Shown here one piece after another: positions 22,460 to 30,120 of a DNA stretch of 30,120 nucleotides (position 1 is its first letter; each line of letters opens with the position of its first letter). A model generated the notes under the pieces. It saw only the letters and a program-made list of their open reading frames with translations. It was not told the origin of the DNA and did not search any database. Origin of the DNA: a virus. Made by a program: the position numbers and the translations under genes. Location of the stretch: positions 1-30,120 of the IMG/VR virus record IMGVR_UViG_3300032289_001724, one strand, 5' to 3'.

Positions 22460-24931
22460 ATGGCCCTACTTGATTTAAAAACAAACTTAAAATCACTTAA
22501 GTACGGAAGCGATACTCCAGGTGGGGGCAATAGTGGACAACCTTATCAACAAGTAGATATCAATACTGTTGATAGTGGCTTTAACCGTTTTCGAATGACT
22601 AAATTCGATGATGGTTTAGTTAGAGGAGGAGTTGTAGGTGCCGCTAATGCTTCGATTGTTGATACTTTTCGTATAGGGAAATTTCTTACCGACTTTCCAA
22701 AAGGCCCTTTATTCATTGTTAAGCAAATAGGATTACAACTATCTAATCCTCAATTAGAAACTAAAAAACTAAAAACAGATAATCCTACTAAAGGTGGTGG
22801 ATTATTAAGAAATGTAGGTAACTTTGCTTTAAACACAGCAAATAAATTAGTAAATGCTGTAGGACCTACTCGTATCTATAATTTAGGAATTAACACCTTA
22901 GCTCAAGTACCAGTTAATGCTTTTGGTCAACACTTTAATAGACATGGTTTATTACCTGTTCAAGATGACCAAACTAAATACTTAGCAGTTGCTCAAAATA
23001 ACAATAATGAAGAAAATAATAGATTAGCTGGATTAAGAAATAGATTTGGTTTAGGTGCTAATTATGATCTTTATAAGGGAAATATTAAGTTAAGGAAAAA
23101 AGAATTAAAAACATTAAATGTTATAGCAGCTACATTTGAAGGAGGAGTCCCATTTGCTAATTCAGTATACAACGATATACAAAATAGCAGAATAGCTGAT
23201 TATATAGGAGGACCTAGTTCAGTATATGGTATTGGAAGAACACTAATTCCTAGAACCCCAGAGTATACTAATGATAAATTAAAAATAGATGCTGCTAAAA
23301 ACAGAAATTATAATGCTCAACATATTCCTGAGGTAAAAATTAGTAGTAGTTTTGATTATGGATTATCTTTATTAACTAATACTTCAACTAATTTAACTAA
23401 TAGAGAATTTAATCTAACAAAAGATAATCAACAAATTCTTAGTGGTTCTCTTTTAAACTATGATGTTACTGATTATAATGCATTTCAATTAGCAAAAAAT
23501 AAACAAGAATCATCGTATACTAGCGCTAGTGCAATGCTAAGAAATGATAGATTGTATTATGTTCAAGCATCTCGTCGTTCTACCTCTTCATTATCTGATT
23601 CATATTTTCCTGATTTAAAATCAGTTGCTAATGAACGCACAACATTAAATGACACTACTTCTAAATTATATAAAGGAGAAGTTTGGGCTGGAGCTTTAAC
23701 ATCAAGTAATGATATAGAATTATCTAATCGTACTTCTTCATCTTTATCTTTTCAAAGATTTGAATTACCAAAACCAACTTCATTAATTAACAATCCTGTT
23801 ACTTATGATGGAGGAATATGGAATGGAGCTTTAACAGCAAGCAATGATTTCGGAGTATCTAATCAATACTTTTCAGGATCTGAAATTAGTTTACCTAAAA
23901 ATTTAGCTACTTATGGTAAAACTGCAAGAGTAAATGGTGTAATATTACAAGATAATAATAATTTTTCTTTTGGAGCCGTACCTCAATATAATACTCTTTC
24001 TAGTAATGCTTCATATAAAACATATCAAAAATTAATTGCGTCTAAACAATTAAGAGAAAAAACATATACTTTTAATAGACAACAAGTAAATACTTTTGGT
24101 ATATATGGAGACCCAGTAGTAGATGGAGGGCGAGGAAATCCTAAAGATGGAATACTACCTAGTTTATTTGGGACTCCTACTTATACTAATGGAACAAAAG
24201 TAATACAAATAAATAAATTTTGGAGAGAAGCTTCTCGTGAAAAGAGAGTAGGAAGTGGAGTTCAAGACCAAATTAATTTAACCCCTATATTTAATGCTCC
24301 TGCTGGAACTATAGGAGATGAAGTAAATATTCCTTCTATAGGAAAGATAAACATAAATGATTTAGTTAAATTTAGAATACAAGCATTAAATGGAAATAAT
24401 CCAACACAAGCAGATTGGATGATATTTAGAGCATATATCACCCAGTTTTCAGATAGTACTGATGCAAAATGGGGATCAGTAAATTATGTTGGTAGAGGTG
24501 AAGAATTTTATATATATAATGGATTTACTAGAAAAGTAAGTATCGGATTTAAAGTAGCAGCATTATCTGCTGAAGAAATGCAACCAATGTATCAAAAATT
24601 GAATTATTTAATGGGTAATGTAATGCCTGATTATAATAATAATTTGATGAGAGGTCCATTTGTAAAAATGACTGTTGGTAATTGGTTTGATGGACAAGAT
24701 GGAATTTTAAATAATGTATCATATACTGTTCCTCAAGATTCACCTTGGGAAATAGGATTACCTACTTCTGTAGGAGGAATAGAACCACTAATATTACCTC
24801 ATGTAATAGATGTAAGTATGACATTTACTCCTATTGGTTCTCAAACAAAAGGTACAAATCAAGTATCTTCTAAATCTACTACTATTTCTCATATTGCTCA
24901 AAATATAAATGATCTTCAATATATTAAGTAA
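22460..24931 (+). CDS. Large baseplate protein with tube-initiator-like C-terminal domain
   Basis: This gene encodes 823 residues. The N-terminal part (about 1-180) carries Gly/Asn-rich and hydrophobic segments (TFRIGKFLTDFPKGPLFIVK). The middle is Ser/Thr/Asn-rich and probably variable. It contains two similar units, GEVWAGALTSSNDIELSNRT and GGIWNGALTASNDFGVSNQY. The C-terminal ~190 residues (WMIFRAYITQFSDSTDAKW, YVGRGEEFYIYNGFTRKVSI, MTVGNWFDGQDGILNNVSYT) resemble domains in phage baseplate proteins that have the tail-tube fold, comparable in role to T4 gp48/gp54. That last assignment is by pattern memory and not certain. It lies between the tape measure and a gp53-like gene, whose ATG overlaps its stop (TAATG). 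Confidence 0.75.
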   Translation: MALLDLKTNLKSLKYGSDTPGGGNSGQPYQQVDINTVDSGFNRFRMTKFDDGLVRGGVVGAANASIVDTFRIGKFLTDFPKGPLFIVKQIGLQLSNPQLETKKLKTDNPTKGGGLLRNVGNFALNTANKLVNAVGPTRIYNLGINTLAQVPVNAFGQHFNRHGLLPVQDDQTKYLAVAQNNNNEENNRLAGLRNRFGLGANYDLYKGNIKLRKKELKTLNVIAATFEGGVPFANSVYNDIQNSRIADYIGGPSSVYGIGRTLIPRTPEYTNDKLKIDAAKNRNYNAQHIPEVKISSSFDYGLSLLTNTSTNLTNREFNLTKDNQQILSGSLLNYDVTDYNAFQLAKNKQESSYTSASAMLRNDRLYYVQASRRSTSSLSDSYFPDLKSVANERTTLNDTTSKLYKGEVWAGALTSSNDIELSNRTSSSLSFQRFELPKPTSLINNPVTYDGGIWNGALTASNDFGVSNQYFSGSEISLPKNLATYGKTARVNGVILQDNNNFSFGAVPQYNTLSSNASYKTYQKLIASKQLREKTYTFNRQQVNTFGIYGDPVVDGGRGNPKDGILPSLFGTPTYTNGTKVIQINKFWREASREKRVGSGVQDQINLTPIFNAPAGTIGDEVNIPSIGKININDLVKFRIQALNGNNPTQADWMIFRAYITQFSDSTDAKWGSVNYVGRGEEFYIYNGFTRKVSIGFKVAALSAEEMQPMYQKLNYLMGNVMPDYNNNLMRGPFVKMTVGNWFDGQDGILNNVSYTVPQDSPWEIGLPTSVGGIEPLILPHVIDVSMTFTPIGSQTKGTNQVSSKSTTISHIAQNINDLQYIK

Positions 24932-25236
24932 TGACACGCTACGAAAATGCAACTATATTAACAACATCTGATTACAGACCTTATTATAAAGGAAAATTTT
25001 ACCCAAATATTCCTTTGTCAGAATCTGATGTGTATGTTATTACTACTGTAGGAGATAGATTAGATTCATTAGCCTTTAGTTATTATAATGATGCTACTTT
25101 ATGGTGGATAATTGCTATGGCTAATAACAATGCTACTAAAGGAGCTTTATACCCAGAACCAGGTACACAATTGAGAATACCAACTAATGTAAATAGTGTT
25201 TTTAATTTATTTGAACAATTTAATAAAGTAAGGTAA
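24931..25236 (+). CDS. LysM-like baseplate wedge protein (T4 gp53-like)
   Basis: This gene encodes 101 residues. A LysM-like module spans roughly residues 28-85: DVYVITTVGDRLDSLAFSYY, DATLWWIIAMANNN, then GTQLRIP. The pair of strands with a helix reading LWWIIAMANN corresponds well to LYWVLLMCND in T4 gp53. Here it is much shorter than gp53 (196 residues), closer to small gpX-type LysM tail proteins. LysM in these proteins probably holds baseplate parts together and may contact peptidoglycan. The ATG overlaps the preceding stop by 1 nt, and the hub gene follows 5 nt after the stop. Confidence 0.85.
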   Translation: MTRYENATILTTSDYRPYYKGKFYPNIPLSESDVYVITTVGDRLDSLAFSYYNDATLWWIIAMANNNATKGALYPEPGTQLRIPTNVNSVFNLFEQFNKVR

Positions 25237-25241
25237 ATGTT

Positions 25242-28200
25242 ATGTCTATATTTAAAGAAACGTTTAAAGATGGAGTTAAAAATCAACTAAAAGCTAGACA
25301 AGAAGCTATAGTTGAACGCACCCCTAGTGCTATCCAGTATTTTAATTCACGTAATGCATGGGTAAGAATGACTTCTGCTGTTGATGTAGGAGGTAGTGGA
25401 GAATTATCAAAAAATTATGTTTTATTAGGAGGTACTTTACTTAATGGTAAATTAAGATCCGGAATAGGAGCATCAGGAGCCTATAGTGTTAATTCTCCTG
25501 GAGGAGTTACACATCGTTTAGGAATTCGCTCAATGCCTGGTATTACAAGTATTGATATTAAATCAAAATCTGCTTATGGCTCATTAAGAGAAATAGTTGT
25601 AAATTTTAACGCTTGGGATTTAAGACAGCTTGAAGAATTAGAAATACTCTACATGCGCCCCGGATACTCAGTATTAGTAGAATGGGGATGGACACCTTAT
25701 TTAAATAATAGTAAAAAATTAAGCAATGATATCCAGTTTGTAGATGATGTTTTGAATGGAGGGCAAATAACTAAAGAACAAATATGGGAAAAAATATATA
25801 ATAAGTCTGCTGATAATGGCAATTATGATGCTATATATGGATTTATAAAAAATTATAGCTGGTCAGCTAGAGCAGATGGTGGATATGATTGTAGTACTAC
25901 TCTTATTACAATGGGAGAAATTCTTGAATCTTTAAAGGTTAACTATGGTCCTTATGTAGATAAAGCTCCTACTGAAAGTATATTTGGCAAATTAGATGCT
26001 TCATATTTTAAAAAAGAGGATATTACTTCAAAAGCATATAACCAAAATATAATTGCAGGTATATGTAGTGAATTATATCTTACTTTACTTAATATAGAAG
26101 GAATAAGTAATAATGAAGATAAAGTATTTAACGGGTGGAATTTTTATAGATTTGATATAGATATAAAAGGTAAAGATGAAGGGAATACTATTACAAGTAA
26201 AGGAGCTCAAATTTATATTACTTTAAAAGGTTTTGTTGATATTTTAAATAAACATGTTTTAATTGCTGACAAAAAAGCTAAAAAACCATTATTAGAACTT
26301 TCTGTATTTTGTGGAAATCATAATGGAGGTACAACTACTCCTCTTACCTGCTTAGGTGATATTCAACAATTATCAACAGATCCATCAATATGCCAAATTA
26401 AAAATACAAATTGGACTGACCCAAAAACTAATTTAGGAATAGATATTAGTGCTCCTAATCTTGTTACTTTAAAATTAATAATGGAAACTTTATCCCAAAA
26501 TTATTGGTATAAGGATGATTATGTTAATCAACAGTTAGGAATTATAGGAAATATCTATGTAAATTTAGATTATATTTACTCATTAGTAACAAATCCCAGC
26601 GTAGAAGCACAAGATAAAAAAGAAAAAAACGATGTTTCTTTATTTGATTTTATTAAAACCATGATGAGTGGAATTAATACTTCTATAGGAAATGTAGCAA
26701 ACTTTGAATTATTCGTAGACCCAGTAGATTCTGTAGCAAGAATAATAGACGTAAATTATACTGGTAATAGAACAGAAGATTGGGAAAAGGCTGTTATTAT
26801 AGAGTTACAAAAATTAGGATCTGTAGTTAGATCATATAAATTAGAATCCCAAATCTTTCCAGAACAATCTACTATAATTGCTATCGGAGCTCAAGCACAA
26901 GGAGGAGCATTAGGAGAAGATGTTAATACTTTAGTTGATTTTAATCAAAATTTAATAGATAGAATAGTACCTGTAAAACAATCTCCTCTATATAAAGGAG
27001 AACCAAAATCAGCAGAAGATATAAAGAAAGAAAATGAAGAAAAAGAAAAAATAAGAAAAGAAAATTTATCTGTTTTAATTGATTATATAAGTAAAATAGA
27101 CCCCGATTTTTGGGAGTTTAAAGGTGATTTCGACCCAGGTGAAGGTTCAAAATATTCTAATGCATTAAAAGATCAGATTAATTATTACAGAAGTAATACT
27201 AAAACGGATAATAAAAATAGAGCTATTATTCCTACTAAATTATCTCTCGAAATGGATGGCATAGGAGGAATAATAATTGGTAATATTTTTAGAATTCCTG
27301 ATGAAATATTACCTCGTGGGTATAAAGGGGGAGGAGGAGTAGGTCCTTCTAAAATAGGATATGCAGTTACTGGTATAGGACATTCAATTCAAAATAATGA
27401 TTGGATTACTAGACTAGATGCTCAATTTATAATATTAGATGAACCTAAAGGAGGAATATCTACAGCTGATGCTAAAGCTATTAAAGCAGGAAATAAAGCA
27501 ATAACACCTGAAGGAAATGGCGTTAAAAGAGTAGTAGAAAAAATAGTAGAAATAGTAAAAACAAAATATAAAGCTCCTAGTAGTGCTGCAATAAGGAAAA
27601 ATCTTGATGAGATTGAAAAAGAATGCATTAAACAAGGCATTACTAATAAATTTACAATAATTGCTATTAAAGCAAATATTTTAAAAGAAACAGGAGGGGT
27701 TCCTCGAAATGAAGACATAAAAGGATATGGCAAAACAGCAATTGCTAGAATTAGAAACATATTTGGAGGTAGAGTTGCCAAATTAAGTGATTCTGAACTT
27801 AGAGCAGCTAGCCTAAACCCAGTAGAATTTGGTGAATATATTTACGGTACCAAATCAGGAGCTATAGGAAAAGCTTTTGGAAATACTACTTATGGAGATG
27901 GATATAAATATAGAGGAAGAAGTTACATAGGTATAACAGGAAAAGCCCAATATGCCCAATATTCAAAAGACCTAGGTAAAGATTTCATAAATAATCCAGA
28001 CAGTATGAATACTCCAGAAAATGCAGCTGCTACTACTGTGTTATATCTTAAAAAAACTCTCCCAAATATGTCAAGAAGATTAAAAATAGATTATAGAAAT
28101 CCTTCAAGTCAAGAAGATGCTAATTTACTTGTTACAAGTGCTATTGCTGGAAAAGCTTTAGTAAGGCCACCAAAAGCAGTTATATTCCAAGAGATTTTAG

Positions 28201-28244
28201 CTAAAGTAGATAATTATTCTACCCAAGTAACAACTAATGTATAA
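25242..28244 (+). CDS. Baseplate hub protein fused to GH19-type peptidoglycan hydrolase
   Basis: This gene encodes 1000 residues. The N-terminal ~735 residues have the look of a hub protein (gp27/gpD type). There are repeated beta segments (GITSIDIKSKSAYGSLREIV, MRPGYSVLVEWGW), a large middle, and the hub closing region IPTKLSLEMDGIGGIIIGNI followed by VTGIGHSIQNNDWITRLDAQ (about 706-725). A Lys-rich linker (about 748-780) leads to a GH19 lysozyme/chitinase-like domain (about 780-990). It has ILKETGG with probable catalytic E816, then GDGYKYRGRSYIGITGKAQY from about 885. The enzyme likely makes a local hole in the peptidoglycan during injection. T4 splits these roles between gp27 and gp5 (lysozyme internal); here the enzyme sits at the C-terminus of the hub. 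ATG 25242 is preferred over the out-of-frame ATG at 25237. Confidence 0.85.
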   Translation: MSIFKETFKDGVKNQLKARQEAIVERTPSAIQYFNSRNAWVRMTSAVDVGGSGELSKNYVLLGGTLLNGKLRSGIGASGAYSVNSPGGVTHRLGIRSMPGITSIDIKSKSAYGSLREIVVNFNAWDLRQLEELEILYMRPGYSVLVEWGWTPYLNNSKKLSNDIQFVDDVLNGGQITKEQIWEKIYNKSADNGNYDAIYGFIKNYSWSARADGGYDCSTTLITMGEILESLKVNYGPYVDKAPTESIFGKLDASYFKKEDITSKAYNQNIIAGICSELYLTLLNIEGISNNEDKVFNGWNFYRFDIDIKGKDEGNTITSKGAQIYITLKGFVDILNKHVLIADKKAKKPLLELSVFCGNHNGGTTTPLTCLGDIQQLSTDPSICQIKNTNWTDPKTNLGIDISAPNLVTLKLIMETLSQNYWYKDDYVNQQLGIIGNIYVNLDYIYSLVTNPSVEAQDKKEKNDVSLFDFIKTMMSGINTSIGNVANFELFVDPVDSVARIIDVNYTGNRTEDWEKAVIIELQKLGSVVRSYKLESQIFPEQSTIIAIGAQAQGGALGEDVNTLVDFNQNLIDRIVPVKQSPLYKGEPKSAEDIKKENEEKEKIRKENLSVLIDYISKIDPDFWEFKGDFDPGEGSKYSNALKDQINYYRSNTKTDNKNRAIIPTKLSLEMDGIGGIIIGNIFRIPDEILPRGYKGGGGVGPSKIGYAVTGIGHSIQNNDWITRLDAQFIILDEPKGGISTADAKAIKAGNKAITPEGNGVKRVVEKIVEIVKTKYKAPSSAAIRKNLDEIEKECIKQGITNKFTIIAIKANILKETGGVPRNEDIKGYGKTAIARIRNIFGGRVAKLSDSELRAASLNPVEFGEYIYGTKSGAIGKAFGNTTYGDGYKYRGRSYIGITGKAQYAQYSKDLGKDFINNPDSMNTPENAAATTVLYLKKTLPNMSRRLKIDYRNPSSQEDANLLVTSAIAGKALVRPPKAVIFQEILAKVDNYSTQVTTNV

Positions 28245-28246
28245 AA

Positions 28247-28747
28247 ATGAAAATACCTTCAAATATAATAATTGCAGAAAGTTATACAATAGGAAAAGAA
28301 TTTATATATGAAAATACCTATAAAGAATACCAGGGGTATTATTATGAACTTAACAATAAATTTTTTGCAGGCAAAGAATTTAATCCTAATGCTCCTCTTC
28401 TTTTAAAATTAGGATCTTCTGAGATTAATCCATTAAAATTAAATCCTGCTACTTCAACATATGCTAATTTAACAAATATAAAAATTTCAAATAATACTAT
28501 TAATTCTTTCCCACAAATAAATTCAAATTCTTATGATAAAGGAGGTGAAGTTTTTTTAAAATTTTATTGTAAAAAAAATGATGTAAATCCTATTTTGATA
28601 AAACAAATTGATGAAAAAACATATTCTAATTTACAAAATAACCCTATGTACCAAACAGTTTACATAGGTACATTTAAAGACAATACAATTACTCCTGATC
28701 AAGCATATTCTAAAATGATTGGATTAAAAGAATTTATAGAAGGCTAA
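28247..28747 (+). CDS. Baseplate-region protein of unknown function
   Basis: This gene encodes 166 residues, beginning 2 nt after the hub gene. The N-terminal half (YTIGKEFIYENTYKEYQGYY, LNNKFFAGKEFNPNAPLLLK) looks like a small beta domain. Similar patterns, a GxEFIY/KEYxGYY strand pair, are seen in uncharacterised proteins of Bacteroidota phages, though I cannot name a family. The C-terminal half is mixed (GGEVFLKFYCKKNDVNPILI) with a final helix (AYSKMIGLKEFIEG). There is no signal or membrane segment. It is the last gene of the run that starts at 22147, so a minor baseplate or wedge component is likely by context. Confidence 0.7.
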   Translation: MKIPSNIIIAESYTIGKEFIYENTYKEYQGYYYELNNKFFAGKEFNPNAPLLLKLGSSEINPLKLNPATSTYANLTNIKISNNTINSFPQINSNSYDKGGEVFLKFYCKKNDVNPILIKQIDEKTYSNLQNNPMYQTVYIGTFKDNTITPDQAYSKMIGLKEFIEG

Positions 28748-28783
28748 ATTTTCTTATTATATTTAATTCAAAGGTTATGTTAT

Positions 28784-30070
28784 ATGTTTTATATTATAGA
28801 AAGGTCATCTCAATTACCAACTAATTTTGAGGATTGTTTCGTTAGGTTTATTCCTAAAAGCAATAATTTTCATCCCGCTCTAACTGATCTAAGTTTAGTT
28901 TATATTCGTCCTCTTAATCATAGAAAAGGATATATCATCTGTTTAGATCACAATGAATCATTTGGTATTGACAAAACAGAAGTAATTAATTGGTTACTTA
29001 ATAACACAAATAGATTATGGGTGTTAAATAAGAAAGAAGCAATGCATTGGGTTTATCCATTAAAAGATAAATTATTTGATGTTAATTTTATTGAGTATAT
29101 TGATACAAGTAATGTAGGTACTAAATGCGTTGATTTCTACTACAGCAAATACGTCAATTTATCTAACATTAATTGTCTAATTCCAATCAGTAAGCACTAT
29201 GAGGAAAGCGAAGCATTATTTGAAATTATATCTCCTATAATTAAAAATCCTATTACTTTACAATTTGAATTTCAAAACACTCGCACCACAGAGGTATTTT
29301 ATCAAATTGAAAAAAACGGTATTAATCTAAATAAAAAATGCTTTATAGAACACTATAAAGAGAAAATGCACTATCCCGAATTTAATATTAGTAAGGGCAG
29401 AATATATACTCAATATAATTTATATACAACCACCACTCGCCCATCAAACACATTTAATAATGTTAATTTCGCAGCATTAAATAAAGACAATGGTGAGCGC
29501 ACATGCTATAAACCCGAATTTGATAAATTCATTGAATTAGATTTTCAAGGATATCACCCACGATTAATTGGTGAATTAGTTGAATGGCATTTTCCTAATG
29601 ATACTAATACTTATGAAATATTGGGTCAATCATTAAATGTATCACCACAAGAAGCTAAGGAATTAACATTTAAACAGTTGTATGGTGGTGTTTGGAGTGA
29701 ATATCAAGACAAACCATTCTTTAAGCAAGTAAATATGTTTATTGATAATATGTGGGATATTTATCAATATGATAATTCATATACAACCGCTAATAAAATA
29801 TTTAAACGTAATGATGAAAATATTACTCGCAATAAATTATTTAATTATATAATTCAAAGTTACGAAACATCTAATAATATTCAATTATTAGAACAAGTAC
29901 TAGATTATTTAAAAGATAAAAAAACTAAATTAGTATTGTATACTTACGATGCGTTTCTATTCGATTATAATAAAGAAGACGGCGCAATATTCACAGAAAT
30001 ATCCAAAATCTTAGAATACCCAGTAAGTATTAAACAAGGCACATCATATCACGGTCTAACAAAAATATAA
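28784..30070 (+). CDS. Divergent family A DNA polymerase (palm/fingers), short form
   Basis: This gene encodes 428 residues. The order of family A motifs is visible. First comes a thumb-like IEKNGINLNKKCF, then GRIYTQYNLYTTTTRPSNTF, which matches the Pol I region around TGRLSS. Motif A is LDFQGYHPRLIG with catalytic D253. Motif B is AKELTFKQLYGG (K292, F296, Y300, G301), aligning to the Pol I O-helix AKAINFGLIYGM. Motif C is LYTYDAFLFDY with the catalytic Asp. Several usual residues differ: Pol I E710 is His258, R754 is Pro288, H881 is Tyr and E883 is Ala. Residues 1-150 are too short and unclear for a proofreading exonuclease. ATG 28784 is chosen because the ATG at 28777 is out of frame. It is likely the replicative polymerase core or a repair-type enzyme. 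Confidence 0.8.
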   Translation: MFYIIERSSQLPTNFEDCFVRFIPKSNNFHPALTDLSLVYIRPLNHRKGYIICLDHNESFGIDKTEVINWLLNNTNRLWVLNKKEAMHWVYPLKDKLFDVNFIEYIDTSNVGTKCVDFYYSKYVNLSNINCLIPISKHYEESEALFEIISPIIKNPITLQFEFQNTRTTEVFYQIEKNGINLNKKCFIEHYKEKMHYPEFNISKGRIYTQYNLYTTTTRPSNTFNNVNFAALNKDNGERTCYKPEFDKFIELDFQGYHPRLIGELVEWHFPNDTNTYEILGQSLNVSPQEAKELTFKQLYGGVWSEYQDKPFFKQVNMFIDNMWDIYQYDNSYTTANKIFKRNDENITRNKLFNYIIQSYETSNNIQLLEQVLDYLKDKKTKLVLYTYDAFLFDYNKEDGAIFTEISKILEYPVSIKQGTSYHGLTKI

Positions 30071-30078
30071 ATATTTAT
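30071..30078 (+). promoter_or_regulatory. ATATTTAT motif before the last gene
   Basis: The motif is part of the 12-base palindrome ATAAATATTTAT and ends one base before ATG 30080. That distance is too short for a leadered promoter, so either the mRNA is nearly leaderless, the true start lies downstream beyond the window, or this copy is chance. Confidence 0.25.
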
Positions 30079-30079
30079 T

Positions 30080-30120
30080 ATGGAAAATATATTTTTTGAT
30101 TTGAATAAATTATTCTGTAC
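30080..30120 (+). CDS. Start of a further gene (truncated by the window)
   Basis: An ATG at 30080, 9 nt after the polymerase stop, opens a frame that reads MENIFFDLNKLFC and runs off the right edge. Spacing, strand and start context resemble the other genes. Thirteen codons are too few to say anything about function. Confidence 0.45.
   Translation, partial: MENIFFDLNKLFC

Overview
This window is about 30 kb of a tailed, contractile-tailed (myovirus-type) bacteriophage genome. All genes I can support are on the + strand, packed almost without gaps; the longest stretch without a gene is under 100 bases. The DNA is AT-rich. No start codon is preceded by a recognisable Shine-Dalgarno sequence: starts sit behind A/T-only leaders. 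That is the usual pattern in Bacteroidota and their phages, so a Bacteroidota (flavobacterial-type) host is my inference, not something shown directly. No tRNA, rRNA, integrase, att site or CRISPR array was seen.

Layout. (1) 1-6160, adsorption and tail-fibre region: the last codons of a LamG-like protein, a small protein, a 1094-residue fibre with 138 uninterrupted Gly-X-Y (collagen-like) triplets and a YadA-like head, a three-domain beta-rich protein, a second LamG-like protein and two small proteins. (2) 6178-14312, a seven-gene run of glycan enzymes: a GT4-FkbM fusion, two GT-A-like glycosyltransferases, a sugar C-methyltransferase, a second FkbM methyltransferase, a 31-codon remnant of a further gene, and a GT4 fused to a TibC/Aah-type (BAHT) O-heptosyltransferase. 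(3) 14356-15353, four small proteins, including a zinc-ribbon protein flanked by two paralogous coiled-coil proteins. (4) 15434-28747, the tail: sheath, tube, a gp26-like tail-assembly chaperone with an apparent frameshifted extension, tape measure, baseplate proteins, a gp53-like LysM protein, and a baseplate hub fused to a GH19 peptidoglycan hydrolase. (5) 28784-30120, a divergent family A DNA polymerase and the start of another gene.

Regulation. An 8-base motif, ATATTTAT, occurs in nine intergenic gaps, 1-44 nt before the next start. It marks the head of what look like separate transcription units: fibre, fibre accessory plus glycan genes, small proteins, sheath, tube, chaperone, tape measure, baseplate. 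Two of these follow clear hairpin terminators. I read it as a phage late-promoter element. On that reading the glycan genes are co-expressed with structural genes.

Most interesting hypothesis: the glycan cassette is a virion-glycosylation system. A Ser/Thr-rich collagen-like fibre lies a few kilobases upstream of a protein O-glycosyltransferase of the family that modifies autotransporter adhesins, together with enzymes able to extend and methylate the sugar. The acceptor is inferred and not shown by the sequence. Other possibilities are host surface glycan modification or other virion proteins as targets.
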